Source of the DNA: Aurelia coerulea | Taxonomy: Eukaryota; Cnidaria; Scyphozoa; Semaeostomeae; Ulmaridae | Assembly: GCA_039566865.1 (NCBI GenBank) | Contig: CM076959.1 | Location: 16,414,501 to 16,478,500, forward strand | Direction: 5' to 3' | DNA length: 64,000 nucleotides | Shown: positions 36,288 to 47,897 of the stretch, piece after piece | Layout: each line of letters starts with the position of its first letter | Numbering within the stretch: position 1 is the first letter of the stretch | The notes under the pieces: generated by a model | The model's input: only the letters and a program-made list of their open reading frames with translations | Told to the model about the DNA's origin: nothing | Database searches by the model: none | Position numbers and translations under genes: made by a program

Positions 36288-36546
36288 CTGTAAAAGCTCT
36301 ATTAAGCCCCTCTCTACCTCTCTATTAACCCCCCCCCCCCCCACTTATATCAAATTCTAGAGGTTACCAAAGATTTTCCATTTATTGAGCTAAATAAGTT
36401 TGCATGTTAATTTTGATGTGTTTTGAGTTAAAACTTTGTCGAATTCATGTATTTAACTCGTAAAATTGTATGTTTAAACCGCAAAATGTGGTGGAAAATA
36501 GACTAAAAAGTGTCAAAAATTAAAAAAGCCCCTAGAGCTTTTACGG
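36288..36546. mobile_element. Inverted-end repeat with C-run
   Basis: CTGTAAAAGCTCTATTAAGC at the left opposes GCCCCTAGAGCTTTTACGG at the right, with a run of about 15 C near 36330. A related, weaker stretch is at about 41951-42245. No target duplication was seen, so the mobile nature is an inference. Confidence 0.55.
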
Positions 36547-36838
36547 TAAGTGGACTTACAAGAACACGAAATCTCCGGGACAAATTGCTTTTTAACAGGA
36601 CGAAAACAAGGTCAATATAGGGAGACAGAGCTTTCTCCAACAAGGGACCTTCACTTGGAACAGGCTCCCATTTTCTTTGACAGTTAAAATTCTTTTAGGA
36701 AAACACTGAAAGAAATAAAACTGCAAGAATATTCCTCTTAAAAAACTATATTCTTTCATGCTCATAGCTACTACCTGCAAAAAACAAATAAACAAACAAA
36801 CAAAAAAGTTTCAAGCCGACCCAGATCTATCAAAATGT

Positions 36839-37116
36839 TACCGGGTGAGTCAGAAAAATGAATGCACTGTTTCAAAAATTGAACAACAAAGATCATAAAA
36901 ACTATTTGAAAAATTACAGCTCCATTGTCTGGTTATCATTTATAATTTGCAACGCACAATTTTAATCTCAAATCAAGAATAACCGAGAACCAGCATCGAT
37001 GGACTTTGGCTTTCATACAAATGTTAAAACAGGCAAGAAAAATGTCCTTGAATCAGGGCCTCAAATTTTTGTAGATTTTCAAGATTTTCAAACAGTGATA
37101 CTTTTTGTCACCCGAC
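36839..37116. mobile_element. TA-flanked CCGGGTGAGTCA element, diverged
   Basis: The left end TACCGGGTGAGTCAGAAAAA opposes CTTTTTGTCACCCGAC at the right, with subterminal ACTGTTTCAAAAAT against TTTTCAAACAGT. It belongs to the family at 43601-44244. Confidence 0.7.
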
Positions 37117-37645
37117 ACACTGACAGTGGGGCTCATCGTTAATCAATATTCTGCATCTAAACTAATTCTGTCTAACAAAACGCAGGGCAGGCATGTCACA
37201 CTATGAATGATGGTCCTTGGAAGTTCACCAAAAAAATTTGCACCACCTTTGTCTCAAAAACTGGTCATCTTCGATGATAAATTTTCGCAGATATTTTTCT
37301 TCAATTTGGCGGACAATTTCAACATGATGTATCAACTGACGATGTTTGACAAAAACCGTTAGTTTCGACCAAATACTGTTTTGGAAAGCAAGTAGTAATT
37401 GTAGCCATGAAAGTACCAGTGTCCCAAAACCGGTAGCCAGACAAAGGTAGAAGCATTTTGGTGAAAAATTTGAAATCCTGGTCTCTTTTCGCCTTTGTCC
37501 CAAAAACTGGTTGTTTTGGGCAGGAAAGTCGTATTGTGTGATGAAAGAACCGGTCATTTCTTCCAATTTCTTTGGACAAACAAGGGGTCAAATATATACA
37601 GTTCTTGCCTGCCCCTGCAAAACTAAGAGCGATACTACTCTACGT

Positions 37646-38248
37646 AACAAGGACAGATTTTGCAATACAATAGAATGGGATCCTTTTGTTGACACCTGAA
37701 TTCAAAGCGATTAGCCACTGCAGACAAAGGAAATTCTCTCAACCAGAAATTCAAAACAAACAATGCCGCAAAAGTTTCTCTGAAACCCAAGCAGCCAGCG
37801 CGCTCGTTGTGCATTCTAGAAATTGTTTTTAAGAGCAAACATGAGCATAGATCGAAAGAAGAAGGATATATCTACACATCTACCTCGGGCATTTAATTTG
37901 TTTTATTCAAAAGCAGATTGGGAGGCGATTCAATTCTCTTATTTTTTGGGTGTAATTAAAACACTTACTGCTCAGCTCCTGCTGAACCAAAGAAATAATA
38001 TGCCTGAGGTAGATGTGTAGATATATCCGCCTTCTTTCGATCTATGCTCATGTTTGCTATTAGAAACAATTTCTGATATGCACAACAAGCGAGCTAGCTA
38101 CCTGGGTTTTCAGAGAAACTTTTGCGGCTTTGCTTGTTTTGAATTACTGGTCGAGATATTTTCCTTTGTCTGCCATCGCTAATCGCTTTGAATTGCGGTG
38201 TCAATCAAAACCAACTCGTGCTATTGTCTTACCAAATCTGTCCTTGTT
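37646..38248. mobile_element. Foldback element next to a stop codon
   Basis: Arms of about 240 bp: AACAAGGACAGATTTTGCAA at the left opposes ACCAAATCTGTCCTTGTT at the right, and CAGACAAAGGAAATTCTCTC opposes GAGATATTTTCCTTTGTCTG. Flanks ACTCTACGT (37637-37645) and ACTTTACGT (38249-38257) look like a 9-bp target duplication with one mismatch. The right flank contains the TAA stop (38252-38254) of the membrane-protein gene, so the element forms its 3' untranslated region. Confidence 0.85.
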
Positions 38249-38251
38249 ACT

Positions 38252-41200
38252 TTACGTGTTTTCAAATGCAGTAACTCTAGTTTTTCGTCCACGATTATGA
38301 GCTAAATGAAGAAGTTCTTGTTTGATGTATTGCACAAGAGATTGCGGATTGTCCCGATAATCATAGGCGATATCAGAAAGTTTTAACAGTTCTTGTTTGC
38401 TTGATGATGTCTGCGTTTGGTCTGGTGATGACTGTTGTGTAGTTTCATCCGTTGGCAATTCAGCTTGTTCTTCCAAAGAATTGTAAAGCTGGAATAAGAA
38501 CGAACAACTTTTTTATGAGAATTTTCAAGTTAAACCTGTGAGCCTCAATGGTCTTGGTGAAGCATCCCTTTTCAGGATATTCTTTTATTACCTGACTGAC
38601 GTTTCAAAAACGAGGCAATACAAGAATCCCGCCAATCCTATTGGTTGATCGCAAATTTCCCGCGGTTTTCTTGTAGCCTTGTATAATACGATAAAAGGAC
38701 GCGTTTTTGTCACCACAGCAACTGATTTAGGCCTGTGAGATTTACAGCAAACTAGAGCGACATAAAAGTAACAAAATGCGCTTGACCAAATGGTATAAGT
38801 CAAAATTAGAAGGTAATAAAACTCATGCTAGCCGGTTTTGTAGTTGTGCAGGAAAATATAAAGCCCTTGGTCTTATTGCACAGACCTCGCAAGCTCGGTC
38901 TGTACTTTTAAGACCTCGGGCGATATATTTTCCTGCACAACACAAAGCCGGTTTGTGCGCATAACGGTATTCTGATCGGAGAAGATACAATAGATGTAGG
39001 TTTCTTACAAGGAAACAGCATTGTTGTACATGTCAAGCATATTACATTCGATTAATAGGCATGGAAATGAATCTGGGGGCTTTGGTTTTTCAAGATTTGT
39101 TTTTGGCTTAAACGTTTGCTTTTTCATTTCTGCTGTCAGATGCTCTGAGGCTCAGGATACTCTAAGGATATTCTTAATCTGGACCAAATTTCAGTCTGAT
39201 ATTACGACCAACCATTACTTGACAAGCAAAATTGACTGGAATTTGTTGGTATTTTCAGTAATCTAATTTAAAAACATCCCCTGCTTATCAATGGAGAAAA
39301 GGACACCAAGATGTCAACCGTTTGCCAAAGCTTTAAAAAGGAAAGATTTGAATACAATGGCTGCAGTCACACTACTGTATTTTCCCGTTGTAATGTGTAT
39401 TGCTTCACTTTCTTGCAATTTGTTTTCGTCAGCAGAAAGTAGGGCAATATAACGGTACAATGACACCCGGTCACACAGTGATATGATCTATCATGTGGCA
39501 ACTTAGCCTGCGTGCAGACGCTTACTGATTCACAGAAGAGAAGTGAGGTTCCTCCCTCCAACTCCCTCACTTCTCTTCAGGAAATCAGTAGAGTCTGCAC
39601 GCAGGCTAGTGGCAACTAAGCGAGGCTGCGATTGATTCATCTCCAAAACAACGCTAAAATATAGCTCAGGAACTTTTTTGTACATTGTTTTGTATCTGAT
39701 AGTTTTCTTATGGAAACATCTCTCGAAAAAAGCGCTGTTAACAGCCTTGTATGTGAAATGAAAAAGTAGTCACATATCACAGCATAATTAACCCGTTGTT
39801 TTGAAAAGATATAACGATGTAAAAACTCCTGGTGTGACCGCAGCCAATGTCTACTAAGTTTTGGTCCAATTCAGTATCACCTACCTTTAAACAATTCTGT
39901 AATTACTGAGATATGAATCTTCAGATAAATACAAAAGCAAGTAACAATGTATACTTACAGAGTTTTCAAAACTGTTTGGAACAGGAGTAAGGTAAACTGT
40001 CTGCTGATGCTGTGGTGCAATGAAATATGGGATAGGCGCCGGTAAAATTTTGTATAACTGAGGTGATGATAATTGAGAAGTTCCATTTGGTGATAGATAG
40101 CTAAAGCAGAAAGAAAACGATCGATTTTAACAACTGAATAAGAACATGCGAGATATTGAAATCCCGGGGGGGGGGTACTCATATATTTTTCAGTACGGGG
40201 ACGTGCCGCCGAACAGGGTATCATTTTCAGGATTCCTACTCCGGGACAGGGTATCACTTTTGTATGGTCGGCTCCATGACAGGGTCCATATTTTGTATAA
40301 TTGACTACGTATCGTCGTTGTAAGCCATTTGCACTCCGCGAATATGATTTAAATCGTTTGGATGGCAACATTTCCGCATTTTCTGATAGATTTCTATCAA
40401 ATTTCTATCAAATTCCCAGGGCAGGCTACAATTTTGTATGAAGAAACCCAAGAATAGGGAATTGTTTTTAAAGTTTTACTCCAGGACAGGGTATCATTTT
40501 CGGGAATTTTACTCCGGGACAGGGTGCCTTTTCAGATTTTCCAGCGGCACGTCCCCGTATTTTCGTAAATCAAGTACCCCCCCCCCCCCCGGATTGAAAT
40601 GGAATAATGTCCTCGTATTATAGGAGTTAGTTCTAGAAGTTTCACTATTCATACCGGGTGAGTCAGAAAAAAGAATCCCCGCTTGAAAGGCCACTGCTCC
40701 ATGAATATCAAAGCAATAATATTAAAAACTGTCTTGTTTTATTGCCAATATGTCCAGTTAGGTTCAGTAATTTACCCGGCTGTAATCGGCCATTCCTTCC
40801 CGTGGATATGGGAGACTTTCTGCAAAAATGATAATAGGGAAAGCTTCAAACACAGCAAAACGTAATTTCTGATAGACTCACGGACATAGTCCCAGTTATC
40901 GTAACAACAACAATGACAACAATAACAACATGTTTTACATTTTTCAACTGAATTTAATCTATTTTGCTCAAGCTGTAGTTTGAGCATCCATCAGTCTGTC
41001 AATAGCGATAACTACAAATATGTAATCAGTCTAAATGTCTCATACCTAAGATACTCTTTTTGCATACTCCCAGGCCTTGATCTTCGTAATGTTGACGGTG
41101 ATGTTGCAATGGGATTATCGATTGAATTTTGCCATGGAGGCTGACTTGCCATTGGTCTTTGAAGTAACATGTCGTAATATGATGTCATCCCGTCGTGAGG

Positions 41201-44200
41201 GAGAGGCTGATGTAGGCGTACATCTAGAGAAAGATTGGAAATTGACAGTGCAGCAAAGTATTGCAAGTATACTGCCTAAAGCAGAATTTACATAGAAGCA
41301 CTCTTCTACAGGCTTACTGATAAGACTTATATGTTTTGTGAAGTATCAGCCAAACAGCATAAGGCTGAAATCTTTAAAAAAGGCGGTGTGAAAGTCTATT
41401 ACCCCTTTACAGGTTTATTTTGGTTGTTATTCTTTTACAGAGGTAAACGGTTTTCTTTCCACAGATTACAGTGTCTAATGTTGCGTTTGTGGGTTTATTA
41501 TAATTAGTCCTTTATTTAAGGCTATTTTAAAATTCTGTATTACAAATCATTTGTTTAAATATTACATTTTCCTTCGTACTGAATGGCTTGAAAGCAAGGA
41601 ATTTAAGCGGAATAAATAAAGCAGTGATCAGCAAGACTGCGATACCTTCTTGATAAGAAGGAAACAAGCAATTGGAACTCACCTTCATGAGAAACATCCA
41701 TTCTGTGTTCACTTTGATCAAGTTTGGTATCTTTCATAGTCATTGGCTCTTCATAAATAAAATCCTGAGTTCCTGGTGTCTGATCTTCAGTTTTCTGACT
41801 TTTTGTGCTCGATGTTAGCGCAATGAAAGCATCATCGACGAGACTGTGAACTCTCTCCCTTGCTTCTAGCATACTCGAATCTGTTTGGACCAAATCTTTT
41901 GATCTTGGGGTTGTGTCGGCCTAAAAAGCCAAGACAATAACGCTACTGTTAAAGTTCTATTAAGCCATTGGGGCCTGTTTAATTTCGGAGACTCCAAAGG
42001 GGGCTCAAAAAGAGAGGACTTACTAGAGAGGGGACATATTCATAACGTCAAATGGCATGATCATAGATGATAGCTTTTTAGGTTTTTTATCTCATATTCT
42101 CCGAAATTAATATGCAATTTTGCAAGTGAAATACGCACATTCAACACAGCTCTAATCCAACACCATATGAAATTAACATCAAAAGTTCATCTACATAAAT
42201 TAAAAACCATTGCTAAGCTCTTGCACTGGATACTAAAGGGGGCTTCCCGTGGAGTCTCAGTCCATCGAGATTGACATAAAATGCACAGTGTGGTGAAAGA
42301 GATGAAAAACATCTATCCTGCACTGATTTCTTAGCAGAATTTGCTGCTAAATGTTTTGTTATTCAAGGATAAAAAATAGTTTGGGTTTAGACGATAGAAC
42401 AGCGTGTAGGGTACCCTACCAAATTTAGAAGACGCCACAGTATTGACAGTAAAATCGGACAAGCAAGAACAGCCGTATGGGGCTAAGGCAATCAATATGT
42501 ATATTCGTAAGAGAATAACCAATAAACAAACCGATGTAGAAGCAGAAGGGCTGTCGTATTCAACATAATTATTCAGTTTCACTGCTGGCTTGGTTGTTGA
42601 ATCATGGGTTAGGCTATCAATGATCTCAATTTGATGACCTCTGCTGAATCGACGTCGTCGTCCATTTGCTTTTCGATGTCCACTAAAATGAAGATGAAAA
42701 CATTACGTTAAGATTGGACTTGCTCCAGGTGATAAGTCTAATGAAAACATTACGTTAAGATTAATTTCATTCTGTGATACATTGAGGAATATAGCCAAGA
42801 TAACTAGAACAAAAATCGCCAAGTCTAGTTCCCGTAAGTTACTGACTATATGCAAAGAAAGGAAAACAAGATACTTTGGAAATTTGACTTTGCTAAACAA
42901 TATGTAGAAATGAATTGTAAGGGGGATACACCAATAACAAGAAAGAGAGAGACTGCCACTGCACCATGAGTGTGGCGCCAGAAAACTTCCGACAGAGGGG
43001 ATGGAACTTCCGACAGAGAGCTAAAATGGCTAAAAATGCAATCTTGCCAAATTTCCTCCATGACCCAAAATTTTGGTCAACCCAGAATAAACTGGTTCTG
43101 GTTTAGCAACATCAAAGAATGGAAAAAAAAGAGCTATAAGCAGGCAACGAGAATGGCTAAGAACAGAGACAGGAAAATCTTCTGTGTCCTGCTACGCTCA
43201 AGGATATGAAACCTGGAAAAGAATTTTTCGTTCATCTGGTAGAACAATGAAACTTTTCAACAAACCAACGAAAAGTCCCACATTAAGTAAAGAACAAGTC
43301 ACAAACCTGTCAATAGAAGAAGTAGCTACAGGATCTAATATTGTTGAAATTTCTTTTTGCATGCTACTCCAATCATAGTCATGTTCATCCATAATTTTAG
43401 TATCCTCAACACCATTCTGAACCATCAATGTCTTTTCCCTTTGTCTTTTCTTGTTTTTGCCTCTTTCCAATTCCGCTTTTGTTTTAAGTGCATGATCGAT
43501 TTCCTGCAAAATGAACCACGCCAGATTGTTACGGACGAAAACATTCCGTTGAATTTGCTTATTTTGTAATATTTCTAGTATTTCATTAGCACTGAAAATA
43601 TACCGGGTGAGTCAATAAAAAGAATCCCTGTTTTAAAGGCCATATGGCTCCCTGGATATCAAGCCGATGATATCGGCACATATATAGTTTAATGGTAGAC
43701 ATGTTCAAATCCATTTTAAAATTTACCTGACTGAAATCGGCCACTCCATTCTGAAATTATGAGGGATTTTCTCGTGAAAGCCTTTCAAGAAACCTTCAAA
43801 ACATGCCCAAAATCAGGAACAAATTTCCCTAACATTTCTACCTTTCACGGGTCTTACAGCAATGACTCCTGCATACTTTAGCACGTGCTATCCTCTTGAG
43901 AGGATGAACAAGTCATCCCCCTAGTATGAATAACCTATTCAGGGGGATTCCATCCCCCAAGAGGACAAAATAAATGAATACATGCGAGTGTCATCATATT
44001 TAGGAAGGAAAACCAAGGGAAATTTGTTCATTGTTTTCACTCGTTTTTGCAGGTTTTTGGAAGGGGCCTTTTCGGAAATTCTGTCATATCCACGGGAAGG
44101 AATGGCTGATTAAAGCCGGGTAAATTACTGTAGCTTAATTGAACATATTGGCAATAAAACAAGACAGTTTTGAATATTATTGCTCTGACATTCAGGGAGC

Positions 44201-47200
44201 AGTGTCCTTTCAAACGGGGATTCTTTATTTTGACTCACCCGGTAGACTAGGTGAATTCGACTTGACGAACATTTCTTGGTCGCGAAATGCATGTAAAAGG
44301 ACCTAAAAAACCTGATCAAACCGTAAGGAATCTTCTCACATTAGCAATAGTAATTAGTAATTAGCAATAGTAATTAGTATAGCACTAATTACTCAAGTTA
44401 ATATTAATACTAAATGATATAATGTTTAATATACCGGGTCAGCCAGAAAAAAGTTCCCACTTTTGAAAATTCATAGCATCAAGAGTACTGAATGGATTGG
44501 AATGAATCAATATTTGCTTGACAGCCAAAAGATTGAAGTATTTTTGTGATTTTTGTCGCCTTCTTACGAGCACTGGAAAAATTGGTAAATTCAAGTTTAC
44601 AAAAACTTGATGGTTGCAAAATGACTGAAAAAGGCCTAAAATGCTTGATCAAATCATAAAGGACTCCTCGCTCAGAACAACAGAGAAAATGCAATTTCTC
44701 ATGGGTGAGAGATATCGTCTGCACATCTATTGCCATGTAGCCTGAGGAGTTGAGTCTGCACGCAGGCTATTGCCATGACATTGAAAATCTTTAGTAGCTC
44801 TTTGATCCACGAAGCACTTGTGGTGCTACGAATTTTCGAAGGTGGGAACTTTTTTCTGGCTCACCCGGTATAACAAAATAATATTACTGAAGCTACTTGT
44901 ACAAAATCTGCCTTTGTCAGTTGTTATTCCTTGTTTGTATCTTACCGTTAACTCCGGACTTGATAGTGACGTCCTTCCATTTGGTATACTTGGCAGTCTG
45001 CCCAAAGCTGACCTACTGAAGTAAATATCATTTTTCTGAAATCTTCGATTTGCAGCTCGACCCGCAGCACTTTCCAACTCTGTTTTCTCTCGTATGGGTA
45101 TCAGCTCTCGGTAATTCAGCTGACTGGCTGGAGGTAGCTGCGCAGCTAATGGAATTTTTGCATACTAGAAAATGAATTGATGCAACGTTAATTATGGGTA
45201 TACGGGTGATTTAGCGCTATATAAGACTGTCTGTAGATTGCAACATGGAAAGAAGAAATGTGGTAAGTCTTGATGTTGCAAAAATAAATTACGGTAGGAA
45301 CTTTAGTTTAAGAGATTCTTTGAATGAGTCATGTTCCGTGATTATCCAATCCTTTTCTGGTTGCGAAACTTTTGAAAATTTTGAAGCTTCACTTGACAAA
45401 TATAGACTGATGACGTGATTCCTTGTATTCGTTCAACGTGTTTAATCTGACTTTTTCCTGCTGCCAACTGTTTTTATTTTCACTCGAGAGATCTACAAGA
45501 TCGTTGAAAGCTTCATACGTCGTTTCGAACGTCGTTTCATCCAGTTCAATAAGGAACACTGAGACTCATGTAATCAGTCTATGATAAATAGAGGGAACAA
45601 AAATATTCGGTCAGCCGGTCATCCGTTTTATCAAGCAACCCCAGCTCTGCTCAACGATCATATCAGGCTTTTCGTTTTACGTTCCTTTCAATAAACCTTT
45701 TAGCTATTCTACAAAAGAGCCTGGATCGAGCGTTATTTTTATACACGAGGTTCGATAGAGTGGCGTTAGCGGTTCTATCAAAATTGTGCATATTCGAAAA
45801 TTCTACAAAGTGCACTTTGTAGAATTTTCGAATTTCAATATTGTAACACCATTTTTCTTTTGCGTTTAATTCCTTAGGTAATAGACCTTTTAGCTATTCT
45901 GAAAGGAATCAGAATCGAACGATATTTTGCTGTATTTTGTAGAATTTTCGAATGTGCACAATAGTGATAGAAGCTCTAACGCCACTCGATCGAACGTCGC
46001 GTATAGAAATGTATAAAAATAACGCTCGATCCAGGCTCTATTGCAGAATAGCTAAAAGGTCTATTGTAAGTTTCACTCATTGTGAGAACTTGCTGACTAC
46101 GTGTCCATTCCTGCAATGAGTGGCACAATAGTTGCATTGTTGCATGTTTCTGTGTTTTAATTGATGAGAAAAAAGATCACCTGCTTTATTGACTCGTACA
46201 AGTTCTCTTTTTCAGAAATATCACTCTGATACGTCTCACTGGGAGGTTTGCTTCGAACAGAAGCAGATTGCATTTCGACATAAGCAGTTTCTTCGAGAGG
46301 GTCCTTTGTTTGCGTGGCATGGGTTGATTTTGATGTGGACACTGCTGAAGGTCTTTGTGGTACTGGTGAGGCGATTGGTGTTGATCTAAGATAACCATCA
46401 GAGCTAGCATCTGAATAAAAAGTGTCTGTAACTGATGTTAAGGTCTCTGCACTTCCGTCATATCTATGAAAAAGAGAACGATAAACATAAAGTTAAAGAC
46501 TTTCATTAAACAAATAAAGAACGCTATTTTGGTTTATACCGGGTGAGTCAAAAAAAGAATCCCCGTTTGAAAGGTCACGGCTCCCTGGATATCACGACGA
46601 TGATGTCAGCAGATATATATTTACTGGTACACATGTTCAAATCCATTTTGAAATTTACCAGACTGAAATCGGTAACTCCATGATGAAATTATAACGGATC
46701 TTCTGCAGAAAGCCTCTGCAAGAAACCTTCAAAATGTGCCCAAAATCACGAACAAATTTCCCTATTATTCCTGCCTTACACGGACGGGTCTTACAGTAAT
46801 GACTTCTGCACATCGGCGTAGGGGGAGATAAAATTTGGGGGGGGGCTGCCCGATAAAAAATCCATTGTTTAAGAAAATTTTGCCCGATTTAAGGCGGATT
46901 TCTGCCCGATTATGGCTGATTTTTGCAAAATTTTCCAACGTAGGCACCCTGTCTCCTACGCCTATGCTTCTGCACGCTTAAACATGGCGAATAACCTATC
47001 CAGGGGGACTCCATTCTCCCAAGAGGACAAAATACATGAATACATGTGAGTGTCATCATTTTTAGGAAGGACAACAGTGGCGGACACTTGGGGGGGCCAG
47101 GGGGTACGATCGCCCCCCCCCCCCCCAATGTTGGCTAGAACAAAGGTCTTTTTGTTCGAAGACAATAGAAATAAACAATACTTTTTAACTGAAACAATAG

Positions 47201-47897
47201 CTTCGCCCCCCAAATATTTGACAAAGTGTCCGCCACTGAAGGAAAACCAAGGACAATTAGCTTATCGCTTCACTCGTTTTCGCAGGTTTTTGAAAAGGGG
47301 CTTTTTCAGAAAATCTCCCATATCCACGGAAAGGAATCGACGATTAAAGCCGGGTAAATTACTGAACCTTATTGAACATATTGGCAATAAAACAAGACAG
47401 TTTTTAATATCATTGCTTTGATATTCAGGGAGCAGTGGCCTTTCAAACGGAGATTCTGCTTCTTTTACTCACCTGGTAATGATGGAAACGATTTAGCTAT
47501 TTCTTGTTCAGCAGTGATATAATGTTTGCTTTGAATAGATAAAACTCTAAATTCTAAAGCAAGTATAAAACTGCCTTCACATCAAATTTTAAGTCAGGAC
47601 CGAGCAGGCAGACAGGCTGTAAATGATTTGACTGCAGGCTGGATCAAATCTGCAGATACTATGAAAATAGCAAAATGTTTGATGACATCAATTAACATAC
47701 CCTCTATTCCTCGTTCCGTTAGAACTGGTCGATTTTCTTGAGCCTATCTTCCTACGTTGTGATCTGACACCGACTTGATATTCTCGTTCTCGTCGTTCTT
47801 CCTCGGGAGGTGCTGCGAAGTTCACAGACCTGCGATCAGGCCAGCCATGACTTGTACCCGAAATATAGTGTGCGGGATATCTGTATTCACTGTTTAT
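38252..47897 (-). CDS. Cytoplasmic tail exons (nine) and stop codon
   Basis: Exons 47701-47897, 46181-46463, 44946-45164, 43307-43503, 42532-42682, 41683-41920, 41046-41223, 39959-40100 and 38252-38488. The tail is hydrophilic. It includes EERREREYQVGVRSQRRK, ETAYVEMQSASVRSK, a coiled-coil-like charged helix EIDHALKTKAELERGKNKKR, a basic cluster GRRRRFSRG, ARERVHSLVDDAFIAL, YYDMLLQRPMASQPPW and a Pro/Gln-rich stretch, ending KTRVTAFENT then TAA at 38252. Frame is continuous through all eight junctions. The charged helix plus ARERVH helix are the parts that most resemble KIAA1549 proteins. Confidence 0.88.

Larger units (their letters stand above)
35891..38251. other. Region between the two genes, including the ELP4 promoter side
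   Basis: It separates the stop of the membrane-protein gene from the ELP4 start on the same strand, so ELP4 regulatory sequence should lie here. I recognise no core promoter motif. It holds a pyrimidine-rich simple repeat (35997-36060), an inverted-end repeat (about 36288-36546), a TA-flanked element (36839-37116) and a foldback element (37646-38248). I see nothing recognisable in 37117-37640. Confidence 0.6.
46537..47478. mobile_element. TA-flanked element carrying two nested insertions
   Basis: TACCGGGTGAGTCAAAAAAA at the left, ACTCACCTGGTA at the right. It aligns with 43601-44244 except for inserts at 46814-46964 and 47075-47238. The ordering shows that this copy was in place before either insert. 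Confidence 0.85.

Noticed and set aside
38252..38290. PDZ-binding C-terminus (FENT)
   Set aside because: The last residue is Thr rather than a hydrophobic one and the sequence fits no standard PDZ ligand class.
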